From Roseiarcus sp963765375 (lineage in GTDB: Bacteria; Pseudomonadota; Alphaproteobacteria; Rhizobiales; Beijerinckiaceae): a DNA stretch of 64,000 nucleotides. Made by a program: the position numbers and the translations under genes. The stretch covers positions 62,001-126,000 of the forward strand of contig CAVXVZ010000007.1 in assembly GCA_963765375.1 (NCBI GenBank), read 5' to 3'. This document shows positions 1-7,481 of this stretch, in pieces. The notes beneath the pieces are model-generated. The model made no database searches. It saw nothing but the letters and a program-made list of their open reading frames with translations, and had not been told where the DNA came from. Numbering within the stretch: position 1 is the first letter of the stretch; each line of letters starts with the position of its first letter.

Positions 1-314
1 AGGCGATCCGCAAGGCGGCGCTTTTGCGGTTCCGTCCGATCATGATGACGACGATGGCGGCGTTGCTCGGCGGCGTGCCTTTGATGCTGAGCCACGGCAC
101 GGGCTCGGAGATGCGCCAGCCGCTCGGCTATACGATGGTCGGAGGCCTGATCGTCAGCCAGGCGTTGACCCTGTTCACGACCCCGGTGATCTACCTCTAT
201 CTCGGCAACCTTTCGCGCTGGCTGAGCGGCGGCAAGGCGACGGTCAAACCGGCCGCGCCAGAGGCTGAGGCCGAGCCGGCATGGGCGCCGGAGAAGGCGC
301 GGGCGGCGGAGTAA
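1..314 (+). CDS. RND multidrug efflux transporter, C-terminal end (partial, MdtB/MdtC-like)
   Basis: The reading frame enters from the left edge and gives the last ~104 residues of an RND (AcrB-type) inner-membrane proton antiporter. The visible stretch contains LLRFRPIMMTT, then GGVPLMLSHGTGSEMRQPLG and a final membrane helix with FTTPVIYLYL. This is the canonical ending of the MdtB/MdtC subfamily: cytoplasmic loop, TM11, then TM12. A charged, Ala/Pro/Glu-rich cytoplasmic tail of about 35 residues follows. Such pumps work with a periplasmic adaptor and an outer-membrane channel, which would lie upstream, outside the window. Substrate cannot be inferred from the tail. Family assignment is secure; subfamily is likely. 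Confidence 0.9.
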   Translation, partial: AIRKAALLRFRPIMMTTMAALLGGVPLMLSHGTGSEMRQPLGYTMVGGLIVSQALTLFTTPVIYLYLGNLSRWLSGGKATVKPAAPEAEAEPAWAPEKARAAE

Positions 315-411
315 CGGAAGACAGGGCGCACCCGCGGCGCGCGAGGGTCGCGATCGCCCTCCATGTCGCGTGGCCGCGCGCGGGGACTTCAATCCGTCAA
401 GGAGACACCGC

Positions 412-945
412 ATGACCGAGGTTTCGCGCGCGAGCTCGCCGATCCCGCCCGACGACCCGAACCGCCGTTTGACAGTCGCGGATCCCGACGGCGTCGGACT
501 GCGGCATGTCTCGGTGGCCGGCGGCACCTATACGATCCTGGTGTCCGGCGCAGAGACGGCCGGGCGCTATTGCCTCATTGATATGCTGGTGCCCGACGGC
601 GGCGGACCGCCCGCCCATCGCCACGATTTCGAGGAGATGTTCACCCTCCTCGAAGGCGAGCTCGAGTTCATATTCCGCGGCAAGACGCAAACCGTCCGCG
701 CCGGGTCGACCGTCAATATTCCAGCCAACGCCCCGCACATGTTCAGGAACAAGTCCGGCGCGATTGCCCGCATGCTGTGTCTGTGCGCGCCCGCTGGACA
801 GGAAGAGTTTTTCATGGCCGTCGGCTTCCCGGTCGCCAGCCGCACGTCCCCGCCGCCCAAGGCCAGCGACGAAGAGACCGCCGAAAAGGGCAAACTCATG
901 GCCACGCTGCTGCCCAAATACCGGACCGAAATGGTCGCGCGATGA
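412..945 (+). CDS. Cupin-domain protein
   Basis: 177 residues. The start at 412 is chosen over an upstream in-frame ATG-like codon at 370 because AAGGAG lies 8 bases before it. One cupin_2 barrel covers about residues 45-135. Motif 1 is PPAHRHDFEEMFTLLEGELEF, compressed around HRH...E, and motif 2 is PANAPHMFRN. Together they supply the His/His/Glu/His metal-binding set. The C-terminal ~40 residues are polar and Lys/Glu rich. Cupins of this size are either metal-dependent enzymes or small-molecule binding proteins; nothing here discriminates. It converges on mgtC with a 9-base gap and is probably monocistronic. Confidence 0.85.
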   Translation: MTEVSRASSPIPPDDPNRRLTVADPDGVGLRHVSVAGGTYTILVSGAETAGRYCLIDMLVPDGGGPPAHRHDFEEMFTLLEGELEFIFRGKTQTVRAGSTVNIPANAPHMFRNKSGAIARMLCLCAPAGQEEFFMAVGFPVASRTSPPPKASDEETAEKGKLMATLLPKYRTEMVAR

Positions 946-954
946 CGCGCTCAG

Positions 955-1779
955 TCAATCGGCCAGAAGCCCCGAATCGCCAACTTTGACCGCCGATACG
1001 CCGCCGATTTCGCTCAGCTTGTCCACCAGCCTGGCGATCGAACGGCCGCCGCGCAGCTCGAGAGCGACCGTGACCGTCCCCTTCGACGCAATGGGCGCCT
1101 CCTCGCCCGGCTCGATAACGGCCGCGGTTGCATAAGCGGCTTCTCTCGCCCGGCTCCTGCCCGACTGCTTGCCGCGACGGTCCCGGCCCGCTTCGCCATC
1201 GCGCTCCACCTGGACGCCGGTGACGGCAAAGTCCTGCTGGGTGCAGGTTGTGAGAATGTCGCGCAAGATGCCCCGTCCATCCTGGTAGGACACTTGAAGC
1301 GAGGTCGGCGACCAGCGCGACTTCGGAAGGTGACGTTCAAGCGACATGAATCCGAAGATCACGATGAAATGGGCGGCGGTGACGGCGATCGCCAGCAGCG
1401 GCAGACCGGCGCCGCACGCCATGCCGACGGCCGAAGTCACCCAAATCGTAGTTGCCGTCGTGAGGCCGCGGACGAGATCCTTGCGAACGAAGATGACGCC
1501 GCCGCCGATGAAGCCGATGCCTGAGACGATCTGCGCCGCCATTCGCGAGGGATCGAGAACGACCCGGCCATCCGCAAGGACGTTGGTGAATCCGTATTTG
1601 GAGATCAGGATGATCAGTGCGGAGGCGAGGCCGACGAGAGTGTAAGTCCTCAGCCCCGCGCTCTTCTGCCTGATTTCGCGCTCGAGGCCGATGAGCGAGG
1701 ACAAAACCAGCGCGAGGCCCAATTCCGCGAATTGGAGCCAGCTCTGGCCTATCGGTTCGGGAAACAGCATGCTCTGCAT
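955..1779 (-). CDS. MgtC/SapB family membrane protein
   Basis: 274 residues. The N-terminal half has about five hydrophobic segments with the MgtC signatures GLEREIR (about residue 31) and GIGFIGGGVIF (about residue 90). The C-terminal half (about 155-274) is a soluble ACT-like domain, interrupted by a charged Arg/Gly-rich insert (GRDRRGKQSGRSR). MgtC proteins are inner-membrane factors tied to growth in low magnesium and, in pathogens, to modulation of the F1Fo ATPase; the role here is unproven. AGGA lies 8 bases before the ATG. No magnesium riboswitch is recognisable in the 309 bases upstream. Confidence 0.9.
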   Translation of the reverse strand: MQSMLFPEPIGQSWLQFAELGLALVLSSLIGLEREIRQKSAGLRTYTLVGLASALIILISKYGFTNVLADGRVVLDPSRMAAQIVSGIGFIGGGVIFVRKDLVRGLTTATTIWVTSAVGMACGAGLPLLAIAVTAAHFIVIFGFMSLERHLPKSRWSPTSLQVSYQDGRGILRDILTTCTQQDFAVTGVQVERDGEAGRDRRGKQSGRSRAREAAYATAAVIEPGEEAPIASKGTVTVALELRGGRSIARLVDKLSEIGGVSAVKVGDSGLLAD

Positions 1780-2088
1780 CGCTCGATCCTGGGGGCCAGG
1801 CGTCGACTTCCGTCAAAACAGCCTCACGATATACCAGAATATCGACGGCGGGCATGAGAGGCGGTCGGGGCGGGCAGCAGGCTTGTCGACGGCTTTTTCC
1901 TTGGATTGCAGGGCGGCCTGCCGTGCGCCGTCAGCCCAATGCGAGACCTTCAGCCTCGCCCAAGGTGAACTCGCAACGCTGCGCGCCGTTCCCTGGACTT
2001 CGCCAGGGCGGCGTCATCCCTGCCGCGGAAGCAAAGGCGTAGCTGCGTCGATCGGCAGTTTGGCACGCGCCTCAAGGATCGCTGAGAT
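1780..2088. other. Intergenic region, no gene seen
   Basis: This 309-base gap lies upstream of mgtC and downstream of the minus-strand gene that ends at 2089. No reading frame here resembles a protein. One short hairpin is visible at 1991-2008 (CCCTGG, six-base loop, CCAGGG). It could end the minus-strand transcript from 2089-2565, but it has no T-run. Confidence 0.4.
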
Positions 2089-2565
2089 TCAGCCGCCGAG
2101 ATCCCTGGCAATCCAGAACGCCAGCGCCTGCGCAAGCTGCGACACGCGATCATGATTGGACTGCTCGACCATCGTCTGATCGATCGGCGACGCCGAATAG
2201 CTGGTCGTCGCCCGCACCGGCCATTGCGCGTTGCCGATCATCGCTACGCCCTGGATGTTGTCTGGCGACGAGCCGCCGTGGAGGGTGGCCCCGGTGTTCG
2301 GTCCCAGCGTGAGATAGTCGATCCGGACAGTCAGCGTGCCGCCTTTCGGCGTCAATCGCCCGGCCAGGGCCTGGGCGAGCCGACGGGGGAGCTCCTGCTC
2401 AACCCAGGTCGCAGTCGGATCGCCCGCGCTGGCGCGCAGCGGCGCAACGTCGACGCGGATATTGCGCACCGCCTGACCCGACTGGGCCAGCGCGGACTGA
2501 CCCGCAGCGGCGAGGGCGGCGCAGGCCGCAATCACGGCGCGCCGCGTCAACGAATCGCCGGACAT
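2089..2565 (-). CDS. Exported protein of unknown function
   Basis: 158 residues, not recognised as a named family. The start is the ATG at 2565, preceded by GGAG 8 bases away; an upstream in-frame extension has no ribosome binding site. Residues 8-28 (TRRAVIAACAALAAAGQSALAQ) form a twin-arginine-like or Sec signal peptide with an A-x-A-type end. The mature part is about 130 residues, probably alpha/beta, and carries RLTPKGGTLTVRIDYLTLG and a final helix (SQLAQALAFWIARDL). The layout of a short signal, a basic/aliphatic core and no cysteines suggests a periplasmic accessory protein. It lies alone between mgtC and the PEP-CTERM gene. Confidence 0.7.
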   Translation of the reverse strand: MSGDSLTRRAVIAACAALAAAGQSALAQSGQAVRNIRVDVAPLRASAGDPTATWVEQELPRRLAQALAGRLTPKGGTLTVRIDYLTLGPNTGATLHGGSSPDNIQGVAMIGNAQWPVRATTSYSASPIDQTMVEQSNHDRVSQLAQALAFWIARDLGG

Positions 2566-2722
2566 GATCCAATCTCCAATGCCCGCCCCCGAGGCGCCGG
2601 ATCGCCACGCCCGGCCTCGATGATACGACGCAGCCCGGGCCAAAGTTTCGCCGGGTGCGTCACAAGAGGAGAACCGCCAATTTTGCACGGCTCTCCTCGA
2701 TCCGCAATGAACGCCGCAACGA

Positions 2723-2736
2723 GCGAATTTATTCGC
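2723..2736. promoter_or_regulatory. Perfect palindrome, possible operator
   Basis: GCGAAT-TT-ATTCGC is a perfect two-fold site. A second half-site-like AGCGAAT follows at once (2740-2746), so AGCGAAT occurs twice in about 25 bases. It lies ~155 bases upstream of the exported-protein gene (start 2565) and just downstream of the PEP-CTERM gene's 3' end (2811). AT-rich symmetry inside GC-rich DNA suggests a protein-binding site; no specific regulator is recognised. Confidence 0.35.
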
Positions 2737-2810
2737 CCCGAGCGAATATTATCTCCGTGGGATTGTGAGAGACAAGCCGCCGTGTTCCGCGCCGCTCCTC
2801 TCGAATGGCT

Positions 2811-3992
2811 TTAGCCGATCGTCAGCGACAAGCGCCGCCGCCGCGCGGCCAAGAGTCCGAGGCCCCCGAATCCAAGCGCCATCATCGCCCAGGTCGAAGG
2901 CTCAGGCACGGTAATCGCGCCGAACAGGCCGTCCGCCTCGTCGTTTAGGCCGTCCGTGAAATAGAGGGTGTTGGGGTTGCCGGTGCCGTTATTGCCAAAA
3001 GTCAGATCCCAGAGGCCGCCCGGCATGTTGCTGCCCGGGTCGACGGCGATCATCCCCTCGAACGCCCCCGTCGTCGCGTTGAAGGCGTTGATCTCGCTCT
3101 CGCCGAAGGCAAAGTTGCCGACCAGCAAGTCGCCGCCGAACGCGCCGAAACCGGCTGGCGCAATGGCCATGCCCCATGGCGAGGCGAGTGGGCCACCGCT
3201 TATGAGCTGCGTTTCGAACGTGCCCGTTTCACTGAAAACGGCAACCGCTCCCATGCCTGCCGTGGCGTTTTCCTGCGCGGTGCGCCCCGCAGGCGCGTAA
3301 GTCACGTAGACCTTGCCGCCGATGTCCTCGACGTTGAACGGGACCAAACCGCTGCCAGCGGGAAGGTCGGGATCGACAAACGAGCCAGGGGCAGTCACAT
3401 TCGCGAATGAGCCGTTGAAGACTTGAACGGAGCCGCCGCCATTTCCATCGGCGGCGTAAAGCATGTTGTCGGTGCTGTTGATTGCCAGTCCGGTGAAGGA
3501 ACCACCCGTCGAAGGCGCGGCGAGAACGGCGGGATTGGTCGCACCATCTATATTGGTTCCATTCCATGCATAAATTGCGCCGTTAAGATTGGCGAAAATG
3601 AACAGGGCGGGCGTGCTGGCGGGCGTGGAGGGCGTGGGGTTTATCAGGAACGACGCGCCCGGATTTGCGACTTGGCCAGTGGGACCGGGCGCGGGAATGG
3701 CGACGCTATTCGCGGGAAAGAAATTTGCCGGCCCGACTCCGACGCTGCCGGTTATCGAGTAGAGAGTTGACGTGCCGGTTGCCTGGTTCGAGACCCAGAA
3801 CGGGCTTCCCGGAAGATTGGAAACGCCCCACGGGTTGATCAAGTTCGGGTCCGTCACGGTGGCGAGCCCGGAGATGTCCGAGACGAGGTCGGTCTGCTTG
3901 AATTGAGCCTGGGCGATCCCGCCGCCGGCGCAAAGCGCGGCGACAGCGACCGCGCCGGTCGCGGCAGATTTAACGCGCAATGATCGGGTCAC
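2811..3992 (-). CDS. TIGR03118-type beta-propeller-like protein with PEP-CTERM anchor
   Basis: 393 residues. The start is the GTG at 3992, with AGAGGAG 8 bases upstream; the longer TTG-initiated frame is less likely. A Sec signal peptide (to about residue 33, ending IAQAQ) is followed by a ~320-residue body of repeated blades such as NPWGVSNLPGSPFWVSNQ and GLAINSTDNMLYAADGNGGG, typical of the TIGR03118 family. The C-terminus is a textbook PEP-CTERM signal: VPEPSTWAMMALGFGG, a hydrophobic helix, then AARRRRL. Such tails are sorted by exosortase (XrtA/EpsH type) to the outer surface, often together with exopolysaccharide genes. No exosortase is in this window, so it must be encoded elsewhere. 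Molecular role is unknown. Confidence 0.88.
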   Translation of the reverse strand: MTRSLRVKSAATGAVAVAALCAGGGIAQAQFKQTDLVSDISGLATVTDPNLINPWGVSNLPGSPFWVSNQATGTSTLYSITGSVGVGPANFFPANSVAIPAPGPTGQVANPGASFLINPTPSTPASTPALFIFANLNGAIYAWNGTNIDGATNPAVLAAPSTGGSFTGLAINSTDNMLYAADGNGGGSVQVFNGSFANVTAPGSFVDPDLPAGSGLVPFNVEDIGGKVYVTYAPAGRTAQENATAGMGAVAVFSETGTFETQLISGGPLASPWGMAIAPAGFGAFGGDLLVGNFAFGESEINAFNATTGAFEGMIAVDPGSNMPGGLWDLTFGNNGTGNPNTLYFTDGLNDEADGLFGAITVPEPSTWAMMALGFGGLGLLAARRRRLSLTIG

Positions 3993-4295
3993 GACAAGCA
4001 CTCCTCTGCGATTTGGGCGCAACGGCGGTCGTTCAGCCGATCTTATTCAGACCGTCCGGAGCTCTATACACAGCACCGAGTTGGAATCCACCCTGTTTGA
4101 CAATCGGTGAACACCAGGGGGCGGATTTATTCGCGGGCCGGATCGAAAATCCTGGAACGAAACGGCAAGGATCGCATGGTCGGTTCGCGGCAGCCTATAA
4201 CGCTTGTGCCTCGTCAAAAATGCGGCCAAGGCGAGCGGCGCAGCCGTCTTGGCTGAGGGTGAGCAGAAAACTCGACATTGTCTTTGAGAAAAGGG
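3993..4295. other. Intergenic leader of the PEP-CTERM gene
   Basis: About 300 bases with no plausible gene. On the minus strand an extended -10-like sequence TGTGTATAGA (4072-4063) would place a transcript start about 60 bases before the GTG at 3992; no matching -35 is convincing. Nothing else is recognised until the repeat element at 4296. Confidence 0.3.
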
Positions 4296-4506
4296 AAATC
4301 CGTGCTATACATTCTCCAGGTCGCCGGATTGAACCCGCATTTGGCGCCGCGGGGCGGGGGTCGGAAAAAAGAGGGATTTTTTCTTATTTAAATCGGGCAT
4401 AACCCATTGAAAAGGCTCAATTCCAAAAAGCAAAAGAAAGCAGATTCAAGCAATTTTATTTTCACGGGCTTACGCCGGCTTGCCCTTGCTTGCGGCTATT
4501 TGCGCT
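4296..4506 (+). repeat. Extragenic repeat element, copy A
   Basis: This copy pairs with 8471-8691 on the opposite strand. It opens with AAATCCGTGCTATAC (15 of 15 identical in the other copy), where CTATAC looks like a -10 box with TTGAGA about 15 bases upstream. After a variable ~65-base GC-rich stretch, a second block (about 4372-4500) is alignable throughout by eye at roughly three-quarters identity. It includes TTTTTCTTATTT, AAAAGCAAAA, AGCAATTTT, and TTGCTTGCGGCTATTT at the end. It does not precede a same-strand gene: it reads into the 3' end of the isochorismatase-like gene (minus strand, ending 4516). A small RNA or a dispersed repeat is therefore more likely than an mRNA leader. Confidence 0.6.
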
Positions 4507-4515
4507 GCGGGGGCG

Positions 4516-5121
4516 TCAGGTCTTCCCCGTCGCGCGCCGCTGGCGGGCCTTCGCCGCCGCCGCCGCCGCCGCGCGAAGCGTCGTGGCGGCGTCGACCACG
4601 CTCGCGTACTCGCCCTCGAGATGCGCCAGCGACAGCGCGTGGACATCGTCGGCGAGCCAGCGCCGGCCGCGAAGATCGGTCTTGTCGACCGCCCAACAGG
4701 CGTCGCCGACGACAAAGACCTGATAGCCGAGGTTGCCGGCGTGACGCGCCGTCGCCTCGACCGAGTTCGGCGTCAGCACGCCGCAGATGACGAGCGTCGT
4801 CGCGCCGATGTCGTCGAGCAAGCCTTCGAGGCCCGTGCCGACGAAGGCGCTGTTCGCGTTCTTGCCGACCACCGGCTCGCCCTCGAGCGGCTCGGCGCAA
4901 GGCTTGAATCGATGATCCGGCCTCTCCGGGGCATAGGGGGAGCCGGGCTCGACCAAATCGTGGCGGATATGGACGAGCGGCAGCCTCTCCGCGCGCCAAG
5001 CGGCGATGAGCGCAGCGATGTTCGCTTCGGCGCCGGGATTGTTGCGTGGCCCCCAGCGCGAGTCGTCGATCGCCTCCTGCATGTCGATCACGATGAGAAC
5101 CGCATCCGCCGGCAGCCGCAT
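4516..5121 (-). CDS. Isochorismatase-like (cysteine hydrolase fold) protein with Ser at the nucleophile position
   Basis: 201 residues, alpha/beta fold of the isochorismatase superfamily. Asp13 lies in VIDMQEA and Lys87 in VGKNANSAF. The usual nucleophile Cys is replaced by Ser120 in VICGVLTPNSVEATARHAG. The fold and two of three triad residues are intact. Members with non-Cys at this site exist (isochorismate hydrolases use a different mechanism), so this one may hydrolyse an ester or enol ether, or bind without amidase chemistry. It begins 7 bases after mesaconyl-CoA hydratase stops and is probably its operon partner. A long Ala-rich, basic tail (residues ~180-201) is unusual. Confidence 0.85.
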   Translation of the reverse strand: MRLPADAVLIVIDMQEAIDDSRWGPRNNPGAEANIAALIAAWRAERLPLVHIRHDLVEPGSPYAPERPDHRFKPCAEPLEGEPVVGKNANSAFVGTGLEGLLDDIGATTLVICGVLTPNSVEATARHAGNLGYQVFVVGDACWAVDKTDLRGRRWLADDVHALSLAHLEGEYASVVDAATTLRAAAAAAAKARQRRATGKT

Positions 5122-5127
5122 GGAGCG

Positions 5128-6195
5128 TCACCCCTGTCGCGGCGCGAGCGCCCAATAGTCGAGCTCGAGCACGACATGGGGCTCATAGCCGTCGCCCTCG
5201 CGCAACGGGAAGTCGGCGCAGGGGCGGTTCTTGGTCGCGACGGTGCGCAGTCTCAGCGCCCCCACGTCGTCGCGGCCGGGGAGCGCCGCCGTCTCGACGA
5301 CCTCGCTCCAGGCGAATACGGTGTCGCCGGCGAAGAACGGCGCGACGTGCCGTCCGCCGTTGATCGCCGCTATGTGGAAAGCGTTGGCGAGGCCATTGAA
5401 GCTCAATGCGCGAGCGAGCGAAATGACGTGGCCGCCATAAACCAGACGCCGCCCGAAACGCCCCTGCCCCTCGGCGAACTGGTTGAAATGCACTTTTGCG
5501 GTGTTCTGATAGAGCCGGGTCGCGGTCTGGTGCTCAGCCTCCTCGACCGTGACCCCGTCGACATGATCGATCCTTTCGCCGCGAGAATAGTCCTCGAACC
5601 GATGGGGCGACCCGCTGAGCGCCTCGTCGAACGCGGCGCGGTCGATTCGAGGACAAGCTTGGCCGAGCTCGGCGGGAGCCACCGCCTCGGGGAGCTTGGG
5701 AACACGGGTTTCAGGCGCGGCGGCGGCGGAATCGCGCTTCCGCACCATCACCCAGCGGACGTATTCGATCACCGTCTCGCCGCGCTGGTTGAATCCTTGC
5801 GAGCGCACGTAGACCACGCCGCTCTGCTTGTTCGAGTTTTCCTTAAGTCCGATCACCTCCGACGCCGCCGACAGCGTGTCGCCCGCAAACACCGGCTTCG
5901 AGAACCGGCAATCGGCGTAGCCGAGATTGGCGACCGCGTTGAGCGAGACGTCCGCCACCGTCTTGCCGAAGATGACATGGAAGGCCAGCAAATCGTCGAT
6001 CGGGCTTGTCGGATAGCCGATGGCGCGGGCGAAAGTCTCCGCGCTTTGGGGCGCAAAGCGGGCGCCGTAAAGCGCGGAATAGAGTGAGGCGTCGCCGCTG
6101 GTCAGCGTATGGGGCGTCGGGTGACGGACCGTCTCGCCGAGGCGAAAGTCCTCGAAAAACCGCCCCGCGGCGGTCTTGGCGACGGACGCGGTCAT
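5128..6195 (-). CDS. mch: Mesaconyl-CoA hydratase (beta-methylmalyl-CoA dehydratase)
   Basis: 355 residues with two MaoC-like hot-dog domains. It matches the Rhodobacter-type enzyme along its whole length: FFEDFRLGETVRHPTPHTLT at the start, DDLLAFHVIFGKTVADVSLN in the middle, and HVDGVTVEEAEHQTATRLYQ plus YGGHVISLARALSFNGLANA in the second domain. The reaction interconverts mesaconyl-CoA (C1) and (2R,3S)-beta-methylmalyl-CoA in the ethylmalonyl-CoA pathway, used for acetyl-CoA assimilation without isocitrate lyase. Other pathway genes (ccr, ecm, mcd, mcl) are not here. It follows yggT by 6 bases and precedes the isochorismatase-like gene, so the three probably share a transcript. Confidence 0.92.
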   Translation of the reverse strand: MTASVAKTAAGRFFEDFRLGETVRHPTPHTLTSGDASLYSALYGARFAPQSAETFARAIGYPTSPIDDLLAFHVIFGKTVADVSLNAVANLGYADCRFSKPVFAGDTLSAASEVIGLKENSNKQSGVVYVRSQGFNQRGETVIEYVRWVMVRKRDSAAAAPETRVPKLPEAVAPAELGQACPRIDRAAFDEALSGSPHRFEDYSRGERIDHVDGVTVEEAEHQTATRLYQNTAKVHFNQFAEGQGRFGRRLVYGGHVISLARALSFNGLANAFHIAAINGGRHVAPFFAGDTVFAWSEVVETAALPGRDDVGALRLRTVATKNRPCADFPLREGDGYEPHVVLELDYWALAPRQG

Positions 6196-6201
6196 TTGGC
6201 T

Positions 6202-6492
6202 TCAGAACACGTACGGATAGACGTAATAGTAGATGATCCGCTCGATGAGCATCACCGCCAGCAAGAGAATGATCGGCGAAATGTCGATGCCGCCGGTGTT
6301 GGGCAGAAAATTGCGGATCGGGCGCAAGAACGGCTCGGTCAACGCCAGGAACAGGTTCCACACAGAACGAACGAAATCGTTGCGGATGTTGACGACGCCG
6401 AACGCAATCAGCCACGAGAGCACCGCGCCGGCGACGATCACAAGCTTGTAAAGGTCGAGGGCGTAGATGATGATGTCGAGGATCGCGCGCAT
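6202..6492 (-). CDS. YggT family integral membrane protein
   Basis: 96 residues with two strongly hydrophobic stretches (about 5-30 and 66-92). Between them is the YggT signature region NLFLALTEPFLRPIRNFLP followed by GIDISPIILLL. YggT proteins are small inner-membrane proteins associated with osmotic or potassium stress and cell-shape functions; their biochemical role is unsettled. AGGAAG lies 6 bases before the ATG. It is the first gene of the yggT-mch-isochorismatase set, diverging from tRNA-Ala. Confidence 0.9.
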   Translation of the reverse strand: MRAILDIIIYALDLYKLVIVAGAVLSWLIAFGVVNIRNDFVRSVWNLFLALTEPFLRPIRNFLPNTGGIDISPIILLLAVMLIERIIYYYVYPYVF

Positions 6493-6560
6493 GAATTCTT
6501 CCTAAGTCCTGAGACCCTGCCGATGTCGCGGAGCAGCCTCGATCCGCCGCGCCGACGCCG

Positions 6561-6589
6561 TTGACTCGGCTTGGGCTCGCACGTAAACA
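6561..6589 (+). promoter_or_regulatory. Sigma-70-type promoter of tRNA-Ala
   Basis: TTGACT (6561-6566) and TAAACA (6584-6589) are separated by 17 bases. The -10 box ends 10 bases before the first base of the mature tRNA, the expected spacing for a tRNA promoter with a very short 5' leader. Confidence 0.6.
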
Positions 6590-6599
6590 GCCGCGCGAC

Positions 6600-6675
<76 letters not shown>

Positions 6676-6774
6676 GTAACTAACTGATATTACATAGTTT
6701 TCAGTCTCATTGCGTGCTCGCTCCCGTCGAGCGGAGATACCCGAGCGGAGACCGAGACTGAGGAGATCCAGCAA

Positions 6775-6978
6775 ATGACCGACCCGCTCTTGAACATCGC
6801 CGACATCGACGAGCGCATCGCAATCCTGAAAGACAACCTCCGCGAGCTGGTCGAGCAATCCGCTTCATACTCCGGCGCCGCGGACGAGGACCTCGTGTCG
6901 CGACGCATCGCCGAACAAGAGGCGGAACTCGAGCTCTTGACCAAGCGTCGAGACGAGCTGTCTCAAACACGCTCTTAA
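6775..6978 (+). CDS. Small coiled-coil protein of unknown function
   Basis: 67 residues, acidic. A strong GAGGAG lies 8 bases before the ATG. Nearly the whole chain is predicted helix with heptad-like spacing (ADIDERIAILKDNLRELVEQ, then RRIAEQEAELELLTKRRDEL), with a short loop (SYSGAADED) between. This is a helical hairpin layout. No family name is recognised and there is no membrane segment or signal. It lies 100 bases after the tRNA and 30 bases before the deaminase, on the same strand. The good ribosome site and clean coding character make it a real gene rather than chance. Confidence 0.7.
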   Translation: MTDPLLNIADIDERIAILKDNLRELVEQSASYSGAADEDLVSRRIAEQEAELELLTKRRDELSQTRS

Positions 6979-7008
6979 GTCCACGGCAGCGAAACTCAGA
7001 AGGTCGAC

Positions 7009-7464
7009 GTGGACAGTCGACGCCCGGCGCCCGGGGCCAAGATGGGGACGGCCCTCCACGCGTCCTCGCTGAGCCCGAACCGCGTTCGCCGGGTCGGCGC
7101 TGTCCTTGTCGCCCGCGATGGCGCGGAGATCGCGGCCTGCAACACGTTCCCGGCTGGCGTGCGCGACCTCGAGGAACGCCATGAAGGCGACGGACGATTC
7201 GTCTGGATGGAGCACGCCGAGCGCCACGCGATTTTCGAAGCGGCCAGGCGGGGCGTGGCGACGGCCGGCTCCCACCTCACCACGACCTTCTTCCCGTGCA
7301 TCGATTGCGCGCGCGCGATCGTCGACGCGGGCGTCGCCTGCCTGGACGCGCCCGCGCCCGATTTCGACGATCCCGTCTGGGGCGGGTCGTTCGGCCGATC
7401 GCAGACGATTCTGACCGAAGGCGGCGTCGAGATCCGTACCGTCGAGGCGACCGCTCGCTCCTGA
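7009..7464 (+). CDS. Cytidine/deoxycytidylate deaminase family protein
   Basis: 151 residues with a GTG start; AGAAGG lies about 6 bases upstream. It has the zinc-deaminase signature: HAERHAI (about residues 73-79; zinc-binding His and catalytic Glu) and FFPCIDCARAIV (about 96-107; two zinc Cys). The arrangement and size fit dCMP-deaminase-like enzymes, and the neighbouring residues (EHAERHAIFEAARRG) resemble that group more than tRNA adenosine deaminases. The substrate is not certain. It converges on the DapA-like gene with a 17-base gap. Confidence 0.85.
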   Translation: MDSRRPAPGAKMGTALHASSLSPNRVRRVGAVLVARDGAEIAACNTFPAGVRDLEERHEGDGRFVWMEHAERHAIFEAARRGVATAGSHLTTTFFPCIDCARAIVDAGVACLDAPAPDFDDPVWGGSFGRSQTILTEGGVEIRTVEATARS

Positions 7465-7481
7465 GACGAAGGCGCGGACGG

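Noticed and set aside
5128..6087. Long plus-strand open frame (~535 codons) opposite mch and the isochorismatase-like gene
   Set aside because: Arg/Asp-rich translation with no family resemblance; it is the GC-rich shadow of two well-recognised minus-strand genes.
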